A DNA stretch of 64,000 nt from Udaeobacter sp025935755 (GTDB lineage: Bacteria > Verrucomicrobiota > Verrucomicrobiia > Chthoniobacterales > UBA10450): NCBI GenBank assembly GCA_036278715.1, contig DASUKN010000061.1, positions 1 through 64,000 of the forward strand, written 5' to 3'. The position numbers and the translations under genes were made by a program. Below, piece after piece: positions 34,443 to 43,804 of the stretch. The first letter of the stretch is position 1. Each line of letters starts with the position of its first letter. The notes under the pieces were generated by a model. That model was not told where the DNA came from, did no database searches, and saw only the letters and a program-made list of their open reading frames with translations.

Positions 34443-37240
34443 TAATCGATGATCACCGTCGGGCCGAGCGGATAACGCCCGGCATCGTATCCATAGATGG
34501 TTAGCCCGTTTTGCGGCTGTTCATCCCTGGGTACCAGAAAACGCAAACGAAGATGGCTACCTCGAACATTTTTTATGACTTCTCTCAACAGGTCGCATTC
34601 GACCGTGGCATGGCAAAGATAACCGTATGCGCCGCGTTCGCCGCGAAGATAACTCAGCGCGCCGCGTGCATCGTGAGGATGATTCGGCAGGATGGCGCGG
34701 TAAATCGGGACTCCGTTCAGCAGGAGACGCAACGCGCTCGGCTGGACATAGCGATCTGTTTGCGGTGCACCATCACGCCGGGACGATGCTTCGCACAGAA
34801 CCGTTAATCGGGAGCAGTTGCCCAACAGCTCCGGGCTGACCGGGAATTTGTATTCAAAAAAACCGCGTGTTTCTCCATGTGCCGCTCCAGCTTTGAGCGC
34901 TTGCTCTCTGCCCGAACCGCGGCGATTCCATTCCGACCTGTTCCAGCTGTGTGCATCCAGCCGCAACACCGTTCGTGAATTTGTTTGCTGCCGGGCCGGA
35001 TTCTCCGCATCGACGAAAAACTGGATGTAATTCGCAGCGATCACAGTTCCGTCCGGAACCAACGCGCGCACCCACAATGTGCAAAGCATTGTCTGCTGCG
35101 GCATGCGCAGCGTTAGTCGTTTTGCCAGCTCCACTCTCAGATGCGGAAACGTGATGGGCTGTTGATCTCCCTCGATGCAGTCGTGGATCCACCCCACCGA
35201 ATCAATCCCGCCAAATCGCCATTGGAAAATAACGTCACCTTTGCGAACGCGTGAAAAATGCGACGAGAAAACATTCACAGTGACTTCCTCTCCCGGAGCA
35301 CATCGACGGATCGGCGGTGAATCGATTGGCAGAACATCACCGGCGTTAACAATTTTCGGATCATAACCGAAATCCTTCGCTGTACGATCGTAGTTGAGGA
35401 AACCGTTGCGCTCCCATTCCACATCGTGCAACTCTGTATAGATATAGGCCGATAACTGGCCGTGCCGCCGCAGTTCGTTGGTGAGAAACTTGAAACTCCA
35501 GCTTGTATCCAGATCGCCGTCGAGTGCGGCTACACCACCATATTCGCTTGCGATAAGCGGCTGGCTTTGCTGGTGAAAGCCCGGCACGTAATTGAACGTA
35601 GATCCGGTGTAAGTCTGCTCGACGACCTCACTGATCCAGCGTCGCGCGGTCGAATAATCGCTCGTGTAGAAATGCCAGGAATTAATATCGGTATCTCCAT
35701 GCCCGTAATATTGTAAATGTTCCCATGCCACGACGCTCATGTCTTCGACCAGACGCGTGGGATCAAGGCGCTTGGCCAGCCTCCAGATCGACTCGATCCA
35801 CTTGTATGCATTTTCGTTGCTCAACTTTTTGCCTAAAACTTGAATCGGTTCGCCCACGGCAGGCGGTGTTGGATTGATTAGCTTCATGAACTCGGCTTGG
35901 CCCCCGAATCCCCACGTTTCGTTGAACAAACACCAGGCCACAATCGAGGGATGATTGAAGTCACGCGCGATCGCGCCGCGCATGGTCGCCTCATATCGAG
36001 CACGGCCCCGTTCCGTGTCGCCGCCTTCGCCGAAATTCGGGAAGTCGCACATCAGCAGGATGCCGAGCGTATCGGCGTAGTAGAGCAACATCGGGTCGTC
36101 GACTTTGATGTGCACTCGCAGCAGATCGAAGCCAACACGCTTCGCGTACGCAATGTCGTCACGCAAGGTTTGCGTATTGCCGGCGGTATAAACGCCGTCC
36201 GGGTAGTAGGACTGGTACAGCGCGCCGCGGAGATAAATCGCTTCGCCGTTCAAACACAAAGTGCCAGGGGCAGTCGATCCTTTCACGCTTTCAGCTGAAA
36301 GGCTTCGCATTCCGAAATAACCGTGAACGACATCCTCGACCGCGCCGCCGTGCAACTGAAATTGAACGGAGTAAAGCTGCGGGAGGGTTGTATCCCACAA
36401 CATCGGATCGCCGACGTTTAGCTCCGCTTCAGCAATTCCCGTGTTCACTGGAACAGTGGTGCTGAACTGTTCGCCGGCCGGACTGGTGGCACGAACCGAA
36501 ACCCTTGAACCGCCATCACACAAAATCCGGAAGTTCACCGCGCCGCGCTGGATATCACTTGTGATCTCAAATCGTTCGATGAACTGAGGAGCGCGCGGTT
36601 CGACGAAAACAGTCTGCCAGATTCCGCTCGCGCTGCTGTACCAGCCCCACTGTTTGCCCACAGGCTGTTCGTAGTTCTGCATGCGATCTTCTACGCGAAT
36701 CACGATCATGCCTGCGAGTTGTCCGTTACCATGTCGCTGCAGCGTGTCGGTCAGATCGAATTCGAACGGAGTAAACCCGCCTTCATGCGTACCAAGCAGC
36801 TGGCCATTGCACCACGCCTCGGTGTAAAAATCAGCTGCGCCAATTGTGAGAAATACTCGTTTGCCGGCCCATTTGTCGTCGGCCGGAATCGAAATGTGGC
36901 GGCGATACCAGCCGACCTCGAATCTCGCGGCGCTCCGATAGTTCTGCGATGTTACCTCAAGTGGATTTCGGTAAACGCGAGTGGAGTAGAAATGATCATT
37001 GCCGGCAGCATCCGCTTCACCCCACGCGGCAAGGGATTCCCAGCAAAACGGGACAATGATTTGATCGAGCCAGCGCTCTTCGTCGGGAATAAACCATTGC
37101 TTTTCGCGACCGATATCCTCGGCGTCAAATCGAAACTCCCATGCGCCGTTTAAATTCAGCCAGTCAACGCCCTGTATAAAGCTGCGCTGCCTGTCTGGAC
37201 GCGGATATTCCGGCCTCGGCAATAAGCTACGAGTGCGCAT
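34442..37240 (-). CDS. GH2-family beta-galactosidase/beta-glycosidase
   Basis: 932 residues. Sugar-binding jelly-roll at the N-terminus (GAWEFRFDAEDIG; YRRHISIPADDKWAGKRVFLTIG; GTHEGGFTPFEFDLTD), immunoglobulin-like middle domain, and a TIM barrel with the acid/base glutamate in HPSIVAWCLFNETWG (Glu441) and a nucleophile candidate in IASEYGGVAALDG (Glu566). A further C-terminal beta domain of ~250 residues follows. No signal peptide, therefore cytoplasmic, acting on imported galactosides. First gene of the five-gene operon; promoter upstream of 37240. Strict lactose specificity cannot be claimed: GH2 also includes glucuronidases and mannosidases; the galK partner favours galactose. Confidence 0.88.
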   Translation of the reverse strand: MRTRSLLPRPEYPRPDRQRSFIQGVDWLNLNGAWEFRFDAEDIGREKQWFIPDEERWLDQIIVPFCWESLAAWGEADAAGNDHFYSTRVYRNPLEVTSQNYRSAARFEVGWYRRHISIPADDKWAGKRVFLTIGAADFYTEAWCNGQLLGTHEGGFTPFEFDLTDTLQRHGNGQLAGMIVIRVEDRMQNYEQPVGKQWGWYSSASGIWQTVFVEPRAPQFIERFEITSDIQRGAVNFRILCDGGSRVSVRATSPAGEQFSTTVPVNTGIAEAELNVGDPMLWDTTLPQLYSVQFQLHGGAVEDVVHGYFGMRSLSAESVKGSTAPGTLCLNGEAIYLRGALYQSYYPDGVYTAGNTQTLRDDIAYAKRVGFDLLRVHIKVDDPMLLYYADTLGILLMCDFPNFGEGGDTERGRARYEATMRGAIARDFNHPSIVAWCLFNETWGFGGQAEFMKLINPTPPAVGEPIQVLGKKLSNENAYKWIESIWRLAKRLDPTRLVEDMSVVAWEHLQYYGHGDTDINSWHFYTSDYSTARRWISEVVEQTYTGSTFNYVPGFHQQSQPLIASEYGGVAALDGDLDTSWSFKFLTNELRRHGQLSAYIYTELHDVEWERNGFLNYDRTAKDFGYDPKIVNAGDVLPIDSPPIRRCAPGEEVTVNVFSSHFSRVRKGDVIFQWRFGGIDSVGWIHDCIEGDQQPITFPHLRVELAKRLTLRMPQQTMLCTLWVRALVPDGTVIAANYIQFFVDAENPARQQTNSRTVLRLDAHSWNRSEWNRRGSGREQALKAGAAHGETRGFFEYKFPVSPELLGNCSRLTVLCEASSRRDGAPQTDRYVQPSALRLLLNGVPIYRAILPNHPHDARGALSYLRGERGAYGYLCHATVECDLLREVIKNVRGSHLRLRFLVPRDEQPQNGLTIYGYDAGRYPLGPTVIID

Positions 37241-37264
37241 CAGTCCCTCCGCAAAACCCGCTGA

Positions 37265-37603
37265 TTATTCTTTGGCGATCTTGCCGCCCCAGCTCAGGAT
37301 TTTTGCTTTCGTGCCGGCCGCTTCCGCTTCCTGGATGTTGCCCGCGCGATTGTAAAACAACGAAAGACTTGTCCATCCAATCTGATCGTTAGGCCGCAAT
37401 TCTACTGCGCGTTTCCCGGCACTGATCGCTTCTTCGAATCGGCCTAGTTTCATCAAGGCCATTCCAAGCGCGTGCCAGCCATCAAAAAAATCCGGATCGA
37501 GCTGCACGCACCGGCGATACTTTTCCACTGCGCTGTCCAAATCGCCGACGGCAACATCGCCACTCGCGTCGTCAAAAATCTCGTCCGGCGTCTGCTCTGG
37601 CAT
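37265..37603 (-). CDS. Small TPR protein
   Basis: 112 residues, essentially three tetratricopeptide repeats: GDLDSAVEKYRRCVQLDPDFFDGWHALG, KLGRFEEAISAGKRAVELRPNDQIGWTSLS and NRAGNIQEAEAAGTKAKIL. The start is the ATG at 37603, which has an excellent Shine-Dalgarno (GAGGAG eight bases upstream); the open frame before it lacks such a site. Probably a cytoplasmic scaffold or chaperone-like adaptor. It lies 24 bp upstream of the GH2 gene and could be the first gene of that transcript. Contains the dispersed 9-mer (37386), the last one on the + strand side of the switch. Confidence 0.8.
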   Translation of the reverse strand: MPEQTPDEIFDDASGDVAVGDLDSAVEKYRRCVQLDPDFFDGWHALGMALMKLGRFEEAISAGKRAVELRPNDQIGWTSLSLFYNRAGNIQEAEAAGTKAKILSWGGKIAKE

Positions 37604-37698
37604 TGGTTCTCCTCGTCCGCGATTCGCCGTCCACAAACGATCAGGACGACCACGACCGCGAGAACGTTTTCGGCGGCACAGCGGCGTGCAATGCGTGA

Positions 37699-39225
37699 TT
37701 ACCCTTTCTTGAATTCCAATCCAGCGGCCTGCTGCCGGTCGCGCAACCATTCCACCAGAACAATTCGTTCCTTGTTCTCAAGAATTCTCTTCGCGAACTC
37801 CGCCTTTTTGTCAGCCGCAACGCCATCTCCCAGAGGCTCTCGCTTTTCCAAAATCGCAATAAATCCATCCGTACCAGAAGGCATAAAATCGCTGACATCG
37901 CCGGGGTTTAAGAATGCCACTGCGTCTTTGATCGTGAGAAGCTCAGGCGATTGTTTTTTCTCTCCATTGCCCTCGGCCTTTTCCGCTTCCTCGTCGATCA
38001 ATGAAAAAGCGGGAATCTTCTCAGGTTTTACGCCGGCTTTTTCCATGACTGCCTCGAGGGGCTGACCGGATTTCTTCGCTTCACGAAGCTGCTGCACAAG
38101 TTCCGCGCTTTTGGTCGACATTAACTCGCGCGCCCGCGTCTTCTTTAGCGCGTCCACGATTTTCGGCTTGGCTTCTTCAAGGGTGAGCGGCCGGCTCTCG
38201 GTTTTGCCGGTCAAATGCAAAATATAAAATCCATCTGCCACCTGAACGGCATCGCTGTGCGGCTGTTCGGTGGACAGCTTGAAAGCCGCTGCCACCAGCT
38301 GCGGGTCGCTTTTCAACTGCGGGTCAGGCTCTGCCGCACTAAACTCGCCAGTCTCGTGCACTGGCAGTTGAAACTTCGCTGCCGCTTGTTTGAAATCCGC
38401 GCTTTTTTCCAATAACGCCTGTGTGAAGTCAGTCGCGCGATCGGACAGTTTCTGTAACGCCTCAATCCGTGGTTTGCCGGTCAGCTTCTTTTCCTCCTCC
38501 TTCAACGTGAGTTGAACAAACTCGACCTTGCGTTTCTCATCGCTTCTCAGCTCAGCTTTATGCGCATCGAAATATTTCTGCACATCTTCGTCGCTGATTT
38601 TGATGTCCTTATCGAAATCGGCAGCATGAAACCGAATCACGCTGACAAACATTTTGTCATAACCGCGCTGAAAATTCTCCTCCAACTCGCTCTTGGGAAG
38701 CGATACGCCGGCAGCCAAAAGCTTTTGGATTTCGTTGAGAGAAATCTGGTCGCGCACGAGTTGTTCGATGTGGTCCTCGCTGAGCCCCAGGGGCGCAAGG
38801 CCGTTCTGCACAAGGTCATTGAACTTATTAATATCGAACCCCGAATCTCCCTGGAAAGCCGGCAGCTTTCGCACGACCTCTGCGACCTCTGTAGCACTCG
38901 CGCCCAGTCCCAGCCGTTGCGCTTCGTGCCGCAGAACAAGCAGATTCACGATGAATTGCACCGCAGCCTGATTTTGATTTAGCCCGGCGCCAGCGGTCAT
39001 CGTTCCCACAAAATCAGACATGCCAAGCGCCTGTGCCAGACTAAGAAGCCTTGCATATTGCTGAGCTTCCAGCGTCGAAATATTTCGATCATACATCCGG
39101 GCAAATTGGTCCGCGCGCATCGCGCCGTAGTCGGGGCGTTGCACGAAATAGAAAACAAAAGGAATCGCCAGAATCGCGATCACGATCATGAGCCAGTCCC
39201 GGTGCCTGCGCAGTAACTTCATCAT
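37699..39225 (-). CDS. SurA/PpiD-like peptidyl-prolyl isomerase, membrane anchored
   Basis: 508 residues. One N-terminal membrane helix (about 12-29, MIVIAILAIPFVFYFVQ) then a SurA-N/PpiD-type helical chaperone domain (LVLRHEAQRLGLGASATEVAEVVRKL; AFQGDSGFDINKFNDLVQ) and a parvulin-like insert (~245-360; VQVADGFYILHLTGKTESRP). It ends in a helical segment. The architecture is that of PpiD, which helps outer-membrane and secreted proteins fold on the periplasmic face. Start placed at the ATG pair at 39220-39225 just before the membrane helix. The TamA/TamB pair lies 2.4-9 kb away on the same strand; functionally related but not one operon. Confidence 0.8.
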   Translation of the reverse strand: MMKLLRRHRDWLMIVIAILAIPFVFYFVQRPDYGAMRADQFARMYDRNISTLEAQQYARLLSLAQALGMSDFVGTMTAGAGLNQNQAAVQFIVNLLVLRHEAQRLGLGASATEVAEVVRKLPAFQGDSGFDINKFNDLVQNGLAPLGLSEDHIEQLVRDQISLNEIQKLLAAGVSLPKSELEENFQRGYDKMFVSVIRFHAADFDKDIKISDEDVQKYFDAHKAELRSDEKRKVEFVQLTLKEEEKKLTGKPRIEALQKLSDRATDFTQALLEKSADFKQAAAKFQLPVHETGEFSAAEPDPQLKSDPQLVAAAFKLSTEQPHSDAVQVADGFYILHLTGKTESRPLTLEEAKPKIVDALKKTRARELMSTKSAELVQQLREAKKSGQPLEAVMEKAGVKPEKIPAFSLIDEEAEKAEGNGEKKQSPELLTIKDAVAFLNPGDVSDFMPSGTDGFIAILEKREPLGDGVAADKKAEFAKRILENKERIVLVEWLRDRQQAAGLEFKKG

Positions 39226-39526
39226 AAGAACAGCAAGATTAGCGGCTAGGAGTGCCCGCCGCAAATGCGACGGAAATTCCAAAAACCAAGCCCCGACACC
39301 CAGAGAAATCTCAAACTCGCAAATCTAACGCTCCGCCTTCCCGCAACGCAGTTGTCATCCTGAGCGAAGCGAAGGATCTCTCGATTAGCGGACAGTCGAG
39401 ACAAACCACAGATGTTTCGGTTTCCCGACGCGCGGACGTTGCGGTTCGCGAGCCTGTGCTTATGCCGCCGGATAATAGCGTGCGCGGCGGGATCCCTTCG
39501 ACTTCTCCCGCGTACGCGGGATTCGT
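39226..39526. repeat. Spacer with an inverted-repeat (TCATCCTGAGCGAAG-type) element
   Basis: GTTGTCATCCTGAGCGAAGC near 39350 and TTCGTTCAGGATGACAACT near 39525 form the outer ends of a ~190-bp inverted element that includes a second pair GGATCTC/GGGATCC. Related ends occur near 24430, 61615, 63026-63202 and 63798-63898. No gene. Confidence 0.6.
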
Positions 39527-41101
39527 TCAGGATGACAACTGCGTTTCTGCCGTTTCGCGAATGATATCCCATCCGTTGCGCAGATGCTCTTCCGTGGTGA
39601 GCACATTGCCGAGGCCAATCCTGACGACTGTGCGGCCACGCAATTTCGTCTGCGTCAAATACGCACGGCCGGAGGAGTTGATTCGTTGTACGATCTCACT
39701 GTTCAGTTCGTCGAGCGCCTCCCCTGTAGCCGGAGTCGGCGACCCAGGCCCGTCACCACCGCGACGCGTCGGGGCCACGAAACGGAAACAAACCACACCC
39801 ATGCTCGGTTGCGCCGATAACTCGAAGCGCTCGTCCTTTTTGATCCATTCAACCAGCAGGTTCGCCAGGCGAATTTGTTCGCGCAGGCGAGCCACAACTC
39901 CGGCGCGGCCTAACGAGCGCCAGATCACCCATGCCTTGAGTGCGCGGAACCTGCGGCCAAGCTGGATCCCGTAATCCATGTAGTTCTTCTCCGCCTCGAC
40001 CGTGTCACCGCGCAAATATTCCGGCACAAGACTGAATACGCGCTGCAATCGCGCGAGGTCGCGCACATACAGCACGCTGAAATCGAGAGGTACGAAGAGC
40101 GTTTTGTGTGGATTAATCACGATTGAATCGGCCAACTCCCAACCCTCTCTGGTCCACTGGTACTCCGGCAGCATTGCGAACCCTCCGCCGTAAGCGGCGT
40201 CGATGTGCAACCAAATGTTTGCTTCCCGGCAGATGTTCCCGATGTCGCGAACCGGATCGACGCTTGCTGTCGATGTGGTACCTGCCGTGGCGACGACCGC
40301 CATCGGATGAAGACCATTCTGCCGATCTTCTTCAATCCTTTCGCCTAACAACTTCACGTCCATCCGGAAATGATTGTCGGTTGGAATGCGGACCACGTTT
40401 TCCTCGCCCAAGCCAAGGGCGATGGCAGCTTTCTCGGCGGAACTGTGTGCCTGATCAGAGGTGTAAATGCGAAAAATCGGCGCGCCCGTAGCGACCAAGC
40501 CGCGTTTGCGCACCGAAGGTGATGAAGGCAATCCTGCCGGCAAGTCTGACGCAGACATGCTTGTCTGCGCCACGGCGGCTTCTTCGCGCGCGACGGCAAG
40601 AGCGTGCATGATTCCAACTGAGGCTGTGTCGTAAACGACGCCTTCGAATCGCTGAGGTAACCCGACCCATTGCCGCAGCCAATCGATCACGACCGTTTCG
40701 AGCTCGGTAGCCGCAGGACACGTGCGCCACGTCATCGCGTTCACGTTCAGCGGCGCGGTTAAAAGTTCGGCCAAAATACCGGGAGCAGTGGTAGTCCAGC
40801 CGAAATAACCGAGAAACATCGGATGACTCCAATGCACCATGCCGGGAACGATGATCTGATCGACGTCCGCGAGAATCTTCTCAAACTGCTCGCCTTCTTC
40901 GGGCGCGCGTTTTGGAAGCTGATCGCGAACAGCGCCAGGCCCCGCGAGTGCGGGATCAGGCGCAACGCGCAACGTGTCGATATGTTCGCGGAAATCCGCA
41001 ATCCAATCCGCAAGTTCATGCAGCTGTTTACGGAATTCCGCCGGCCGCGTGTCACCGAATCGGATTAACTCATTGGACGATTCTTGCTGCCGGTTCTGCA
41101 T
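39527..41101 (-). CDS. PLP-dependent decarboxylase (aromatic amino acid/glutamate group II)
   Basis: 524 residues of the group II decarboxylase family (DDC/GAD/tyrosine decarboxylase). Conserved parts: MVHWSHPMFLGYFGWTTTAPGI, LNVNAMTWRTCPAATELE, IWLHIDAAYGGG with the ring-stacking Asp, and SIVINPHKTLFVPLDFS where Lys333 forms the Schiff base. The subgroup is the bacterial aromatic-L-amino-acid decarboxylase-like one; substrate uncertain. Between EEAAVA and FRIYTSDQAHSS lies an unexpected ~30-residue stretch (QTSMSASDLPAGLPSSPSVR, then KRGLVATGAP) coded by palindromic repeat DNA, and a second Gly/Pro-rich insert (RRGGDGPGSPTPATGEA) lies near the C-terminus. Start at the ATG preceding QNRQQ. 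It has a terminal repeat element directly upstream. Confidence 0.88.
   Translation of the reverse strand: MQNRQQESSNELIRFGDTRPAEFRKQLHELADWIADFREHIDTLRVAPDPALAGPGAVRDQLPKRAPEEGEQFEKILADVDQIIVPGMVHWSHPMFLGYFGWTTTAPGILAELLTAPLNVNAMTWRTCPAATELETVVIDWLRQWVGLPQRFEGVVYDTASVGIMHALAVAREEAAVAQTSMSASDLPAGLPSSPSVRKRGLVATGAPIFRIYTSDQAHSSAEKAAIALGLGEENVVRIPTDNHFRMDVKLLGERIEEDRQNGLHPMAVVATAGTTSTASVDPVRDIGNICREANIWLHIDAAYGGGFAMLPEYQWTREGWELADSIVINPHKTLFVPLDFSVLYVRDLARLQRVFSLVPEYLRGDTVEAEKNYMDYGIQLGRRFRALKAWVIWRSLGRAGVVARLREQIRLANLLVEWIKKDERFELSAQPSMGVVCFRFVAPTRRGGDGPGSPTPATGEALDELNSEIVQRINSSGRAYLTQTKLRGRTVVRIGLGNVLTTEEHLRNGWDIIRETAETQLSS
40470..40575. repeat. In-frame palindromic insertion in the decarboxylase gene
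   Basis: Contains a perfect hairpin CGCAGACA-TGCT-TGTCTGCG (40550-40569) and encodes ~30 residues not expected at this point of the family alignment. Boundaries are estimated from where family-like sequence stops and resumes. Confidence 0.55.
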
Positions 41102-41111
41102 GGTATCTGGT

Positions 41112-41258
41112 CTCATTAACACCCCGGTTTAGCGGGGTGGCAAGGGCACAGCAAACACTTCGAACCGCTTCAGCGGTTTTCGATTGCTTAGAAAACCGCT
41201 AAAGCGGTTCGAGCAATGTTACGGCCAAGACACCCGGCTGAAGCCGGGTGTTAATGAG
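41112..41258. repeat. ~150-bp multi-arm palindromic element, copy A
   Basis: Outer ends CTCATTAACACC and GGTGTTAATGAG are perfect inverted repeats; inside are GAACCGCTTCAGCGGTTTT and its partner AAAACCGCTAAAGCGGTTC. The whole could fold as nested hairpins or a cruciform. Copies B (52421-52574) and C (50124-50282) share the plan. No coding capacity of its own. Confidence 0.85.
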
Positions 41259-41626
41259 ACGGAAACATCAACACAGTTTTCCGCGGCTGGGCAGTCGAGA
41301 CGGCTTCACGGTTATCGAGGAAATCTCCGGTTCCAGCGTCATTTCCGGGGAGCACAGGTCGCGTGCCTGTAGTTCGCGGCAGCTTGCCGCGACCAACCTG
41401 GTTCGCTTCCTGTGCTTGCGTTGACTGCGCATCCGGCGAGGACCGAATGCCGCACGCCCGCAGCGTCCGCTCCCCAGAAAGAAATGCCTTTCCGTGCGAA
41501 TCTCGAAAGACTCCGGTTCGATCCAGTAGTGGGTTATCTCACGGGTTCATTGATTTATTTTTTGAGTCTAACGCTCGCTATTACCTAGTCGATTGGAAAT
41601 CGAATTGGTTAGGCAACATGCGTCAA
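41259..41626. other. Spacer after the repeat, no gene seen
   Basis: Between copy A and the 3' end of the TamA-like gene. One tight hairpin, TCGCGGCA-GCT-TGCCGCGA at 41374-41392, and one GTTAGGC word at 41608. Nothing else recognisable. Confidence 0.5.
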
Positions 41627-43804
41627 TCAAAACGCAAATCCGAAACTGAAGTGAAATGCACCGAAATCTTCGAATTCGTGCGGGTCGGGATTCACACCGT
41701 AATCGAGACGAATCGGGCCGACCGGCAGCTTGTAACGCAAACCGGCACCGATCGCGTAGCGCATATCGGCCAACCCGATGTCCTCAGAGCTTGGCAATAA
41801 ATTCCCGGCATCCGTGAACACGGCGCCCTGCAGTTCGCCGAAGATTGGGAAGGTGTATTCAACATTGAACACGGTAAAAAATTCACCGCCGATTGGGTGC
41901 CCATGATTGTCATGCGGGCCAAGGTCCCGCTCGCCGAAGCTGCGCACGCTCGTGGCACCGCCATTGAAAAATCGTTCGTCGATAGGAATTGCAGTTGCTT
42001 CGTCGGCGCCGCTGTTAGTGAGCGAATGGATGATGCCACCGCGGGCGCCAAACGCGATTGAAGATTGGCGGAAGAAACGCTGCAAAGGAGTGCCTGGCGT
42101 CTGATCTTCAACCACACCCGGCGTGAGTGGCTTGGGTCCGAAGGGAAGATAATAACCAACTCGCATCGTGGTGCGGATAAATTCGATATCACTTCCCAAT
42201 GCATTTGAAGCCACATCGAGGGTGTTACCGATGAGAAATCCACGCGGGTTCACATATGGGCTCTCACGCATATCGAGTGTGTTAGTGAGTCCAATCGTGT
42301 CTACCTGATACTCTTTTGGCCCAAGGAGAAAACCCGGTCTTATTTCCGAGTTGGTGATCTTCACATGACGCGCGGCAAAGGTCAGAGATGCTTCATCGTT
42401 TTTGGTAATTTTGCGGCTGAGCTCGAATCGTCCGCCCAGTTCGAATTTTGTGTATCCATCATAATCAAAAGTGAACGCGAATGCTCGCGCGGTGAAAACA
42501 AAATCGGTATCGAAGAAGAACGGATCCTCATACAAGATTTCGCCTCGATAGCTGCGCTGCGAGACCTCAACGGTCGCCGTGAGCGGCCGGCCGTAACCAA
42601 ACAGATCACGATCGCCGAGTTGCACGCCTGCCAGTGCGCCTTCGTAGGTGTCAAAGCCGCCCCAAAACCCAAATTCCCTGCTTTTGGCCTCCTCAGCCGA
42701 GATATCGAGCCGCAATAAATGTCCATCAATCGGTACCGGTTTGATCTGCAGCACGTTGAATTGGCCAGTTTTCATGAGTGTCCGGAATCGCTCGTCTACA
42801 ACATCAGGGCTGTACGTTTTGCCCTCTAACCGGGTGAAACGTCTGGTCACAAAACTGGGATGCAACCTGCGCAAACCCGTAACACTCACGCCATCGAAAT
42901 GATAAACCGCGCCGGGAGAAACGACGATGTGCACCGGTACGCGGCCATTCACTGCCGCGTCTGGCGTCCCGCCAGCCACCACTTTGACATCATAATAACC
43001 GCGCGCCTTGAAATATGCTTCGAGGCGACGAGGGATGTCTTCGACCCGCAGGTCAGTGTAAGGACGCGCGAGAAGATCAGATATCTGGCCGCGAAGCGCT
43101 TCGGAACCGTAAACGGTCTGACCACTAAAAGTGATGTTGCCAAAGAAATATTGCCGTCCTTCCTGAACCGGCACGGTAACGTCGACTTCATTTGTCCCCG
43201 GGAGAAATTTGTCCTGTGGCGGATCGACCACGGCGTCAAGAAAACCTTCGGCAATATAAAATCGTTGTACCAGATGCGCGCCCTCCTCCAGATCAGAGGC
43301 GACGAAGGGCAGCCTTTTTTCCATGCGTGAATATCGCTCGCGCGTCGGACCCACCATGTATTCGAAGAGTTTGTCTGCCGGTTCATGCGCGTTTCCATCG
43401 AAGATCACCTGGCTCAGGAGGAAACGCGGACCTTCGTTAATGTCCAAACGCAAGCGATCCTCCGATTCAATCAGATAGTGCACGTCCACTTTTGCGAATC
43501 CATGCTTGCGGTAAAACACTTCAAGGAAGAATGCGAGATCATCGGCGCGCGCCGGACTCAATCCGTAATCTTCGATCGTGGTGATTTCCTCTTTCAGGGC
43601 GACGCGTAGTTCCTTGTCCTTGAACGATTGCGCGCCGCGGAATTCGATGATGCTGGCGCGTTTTGCGCGTTTTTCCTGCTCCTTCACGACCGCCCGGCGC
43701 GCCTTCTGTTGTTGTTCCGGCCGCACAACGTCGACTGCGCTCTGCGCTGCAACGGAGGTCGCAACAATCGTCGCGCTGAGAGCTGAAATGAATCGGGCGG
43801 TCAT
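41627..43804 (-). CDS. Omp85-family outer-membrane assembly protein (TamA/BamA-like)
   Basis: 725 residues: signal peptide (1-21), about four POTRA-type modules (residues ~45-340; IIEFRGAQSFKDKELRVALKE, SQVIFDGNAHEPADKLF, YFFGNITFSGQTVYG, YHFDGVSVTGLRRLHPSFV), then a 16-strand beta-barrel ending in phenylalanine (FHFSFGFAF). The Omp85 loop-6 motif appears as GGATSVRSFGERDLGP. BamA has five POTRA and TamA three, so this is intermediate; the adjacent tamB favours the Tam role, i.e. export or lipid transport to the outer membrane. The ATG at 43804 is preferred over the upstream TTG. tamB lies 372 bp upstream on the same strand. Confidence 0.88.
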   Translation of the reverse strand: MTARFISALSATIVATSVAAQSAVDVVRPEQQQKARRAVVKEQEKRAKRASIIEFRGAQSFKDKELRVALKEEITTIEDYGLSPARADDLAFFLEVFYRKHGFAKVDVHYLIESEDRLRLDINEGPRFLLSQVIFDGNAHEPADKLFEYMVGPTRERYSRMEKRLPFVASDLEEGAHLVQRFYIAEGFLDAVVDPPQDKFLPGTNEVDVTVPVQEGRQYFFGNITFSGQTVYGSEALRGQISDLLARPYTDLRVEDIPRRLEAYFKARGYYDVKVVAGGTPDAAVNGRVPVHIVVSPGAVYHFDGVSVTGLRRLHPSFVTRRFTRLEGKTYSPDVVDERFRTLMKTGQFNVLQIKPVPIDGHLLRLDISAEEAKSREFGFWGGFDTYEGALAGVQLGDRDLFGYGRPLTATVEVSQRSYRGEILYEDPFFFDTDFVFTARAFAFTFDYDGYTKFELGGRFELSRKITKNDEASLTFAARHVKITNSEIRPGFLLGPKEYQVDTIGLTNTLDMRESPYVNPRGFLIGNTLDVASNALGSDIEFIRTTMRVGYYLPFGPKPLTPGVVEDQTPGTPLQRFFRQSSIAFGARGGIIHSLTNSGADEATAIPIDERFFNGGATSVRSFGERDLGPHDNHGHPIGGEFFTVFNVEYTFPIFGELQGAVFTDAGNLLPSSEDIGLADMRYAIGAGLRYKLPVGPIRLDYGVNPDPHEFEDFGAFHFSFGFAF

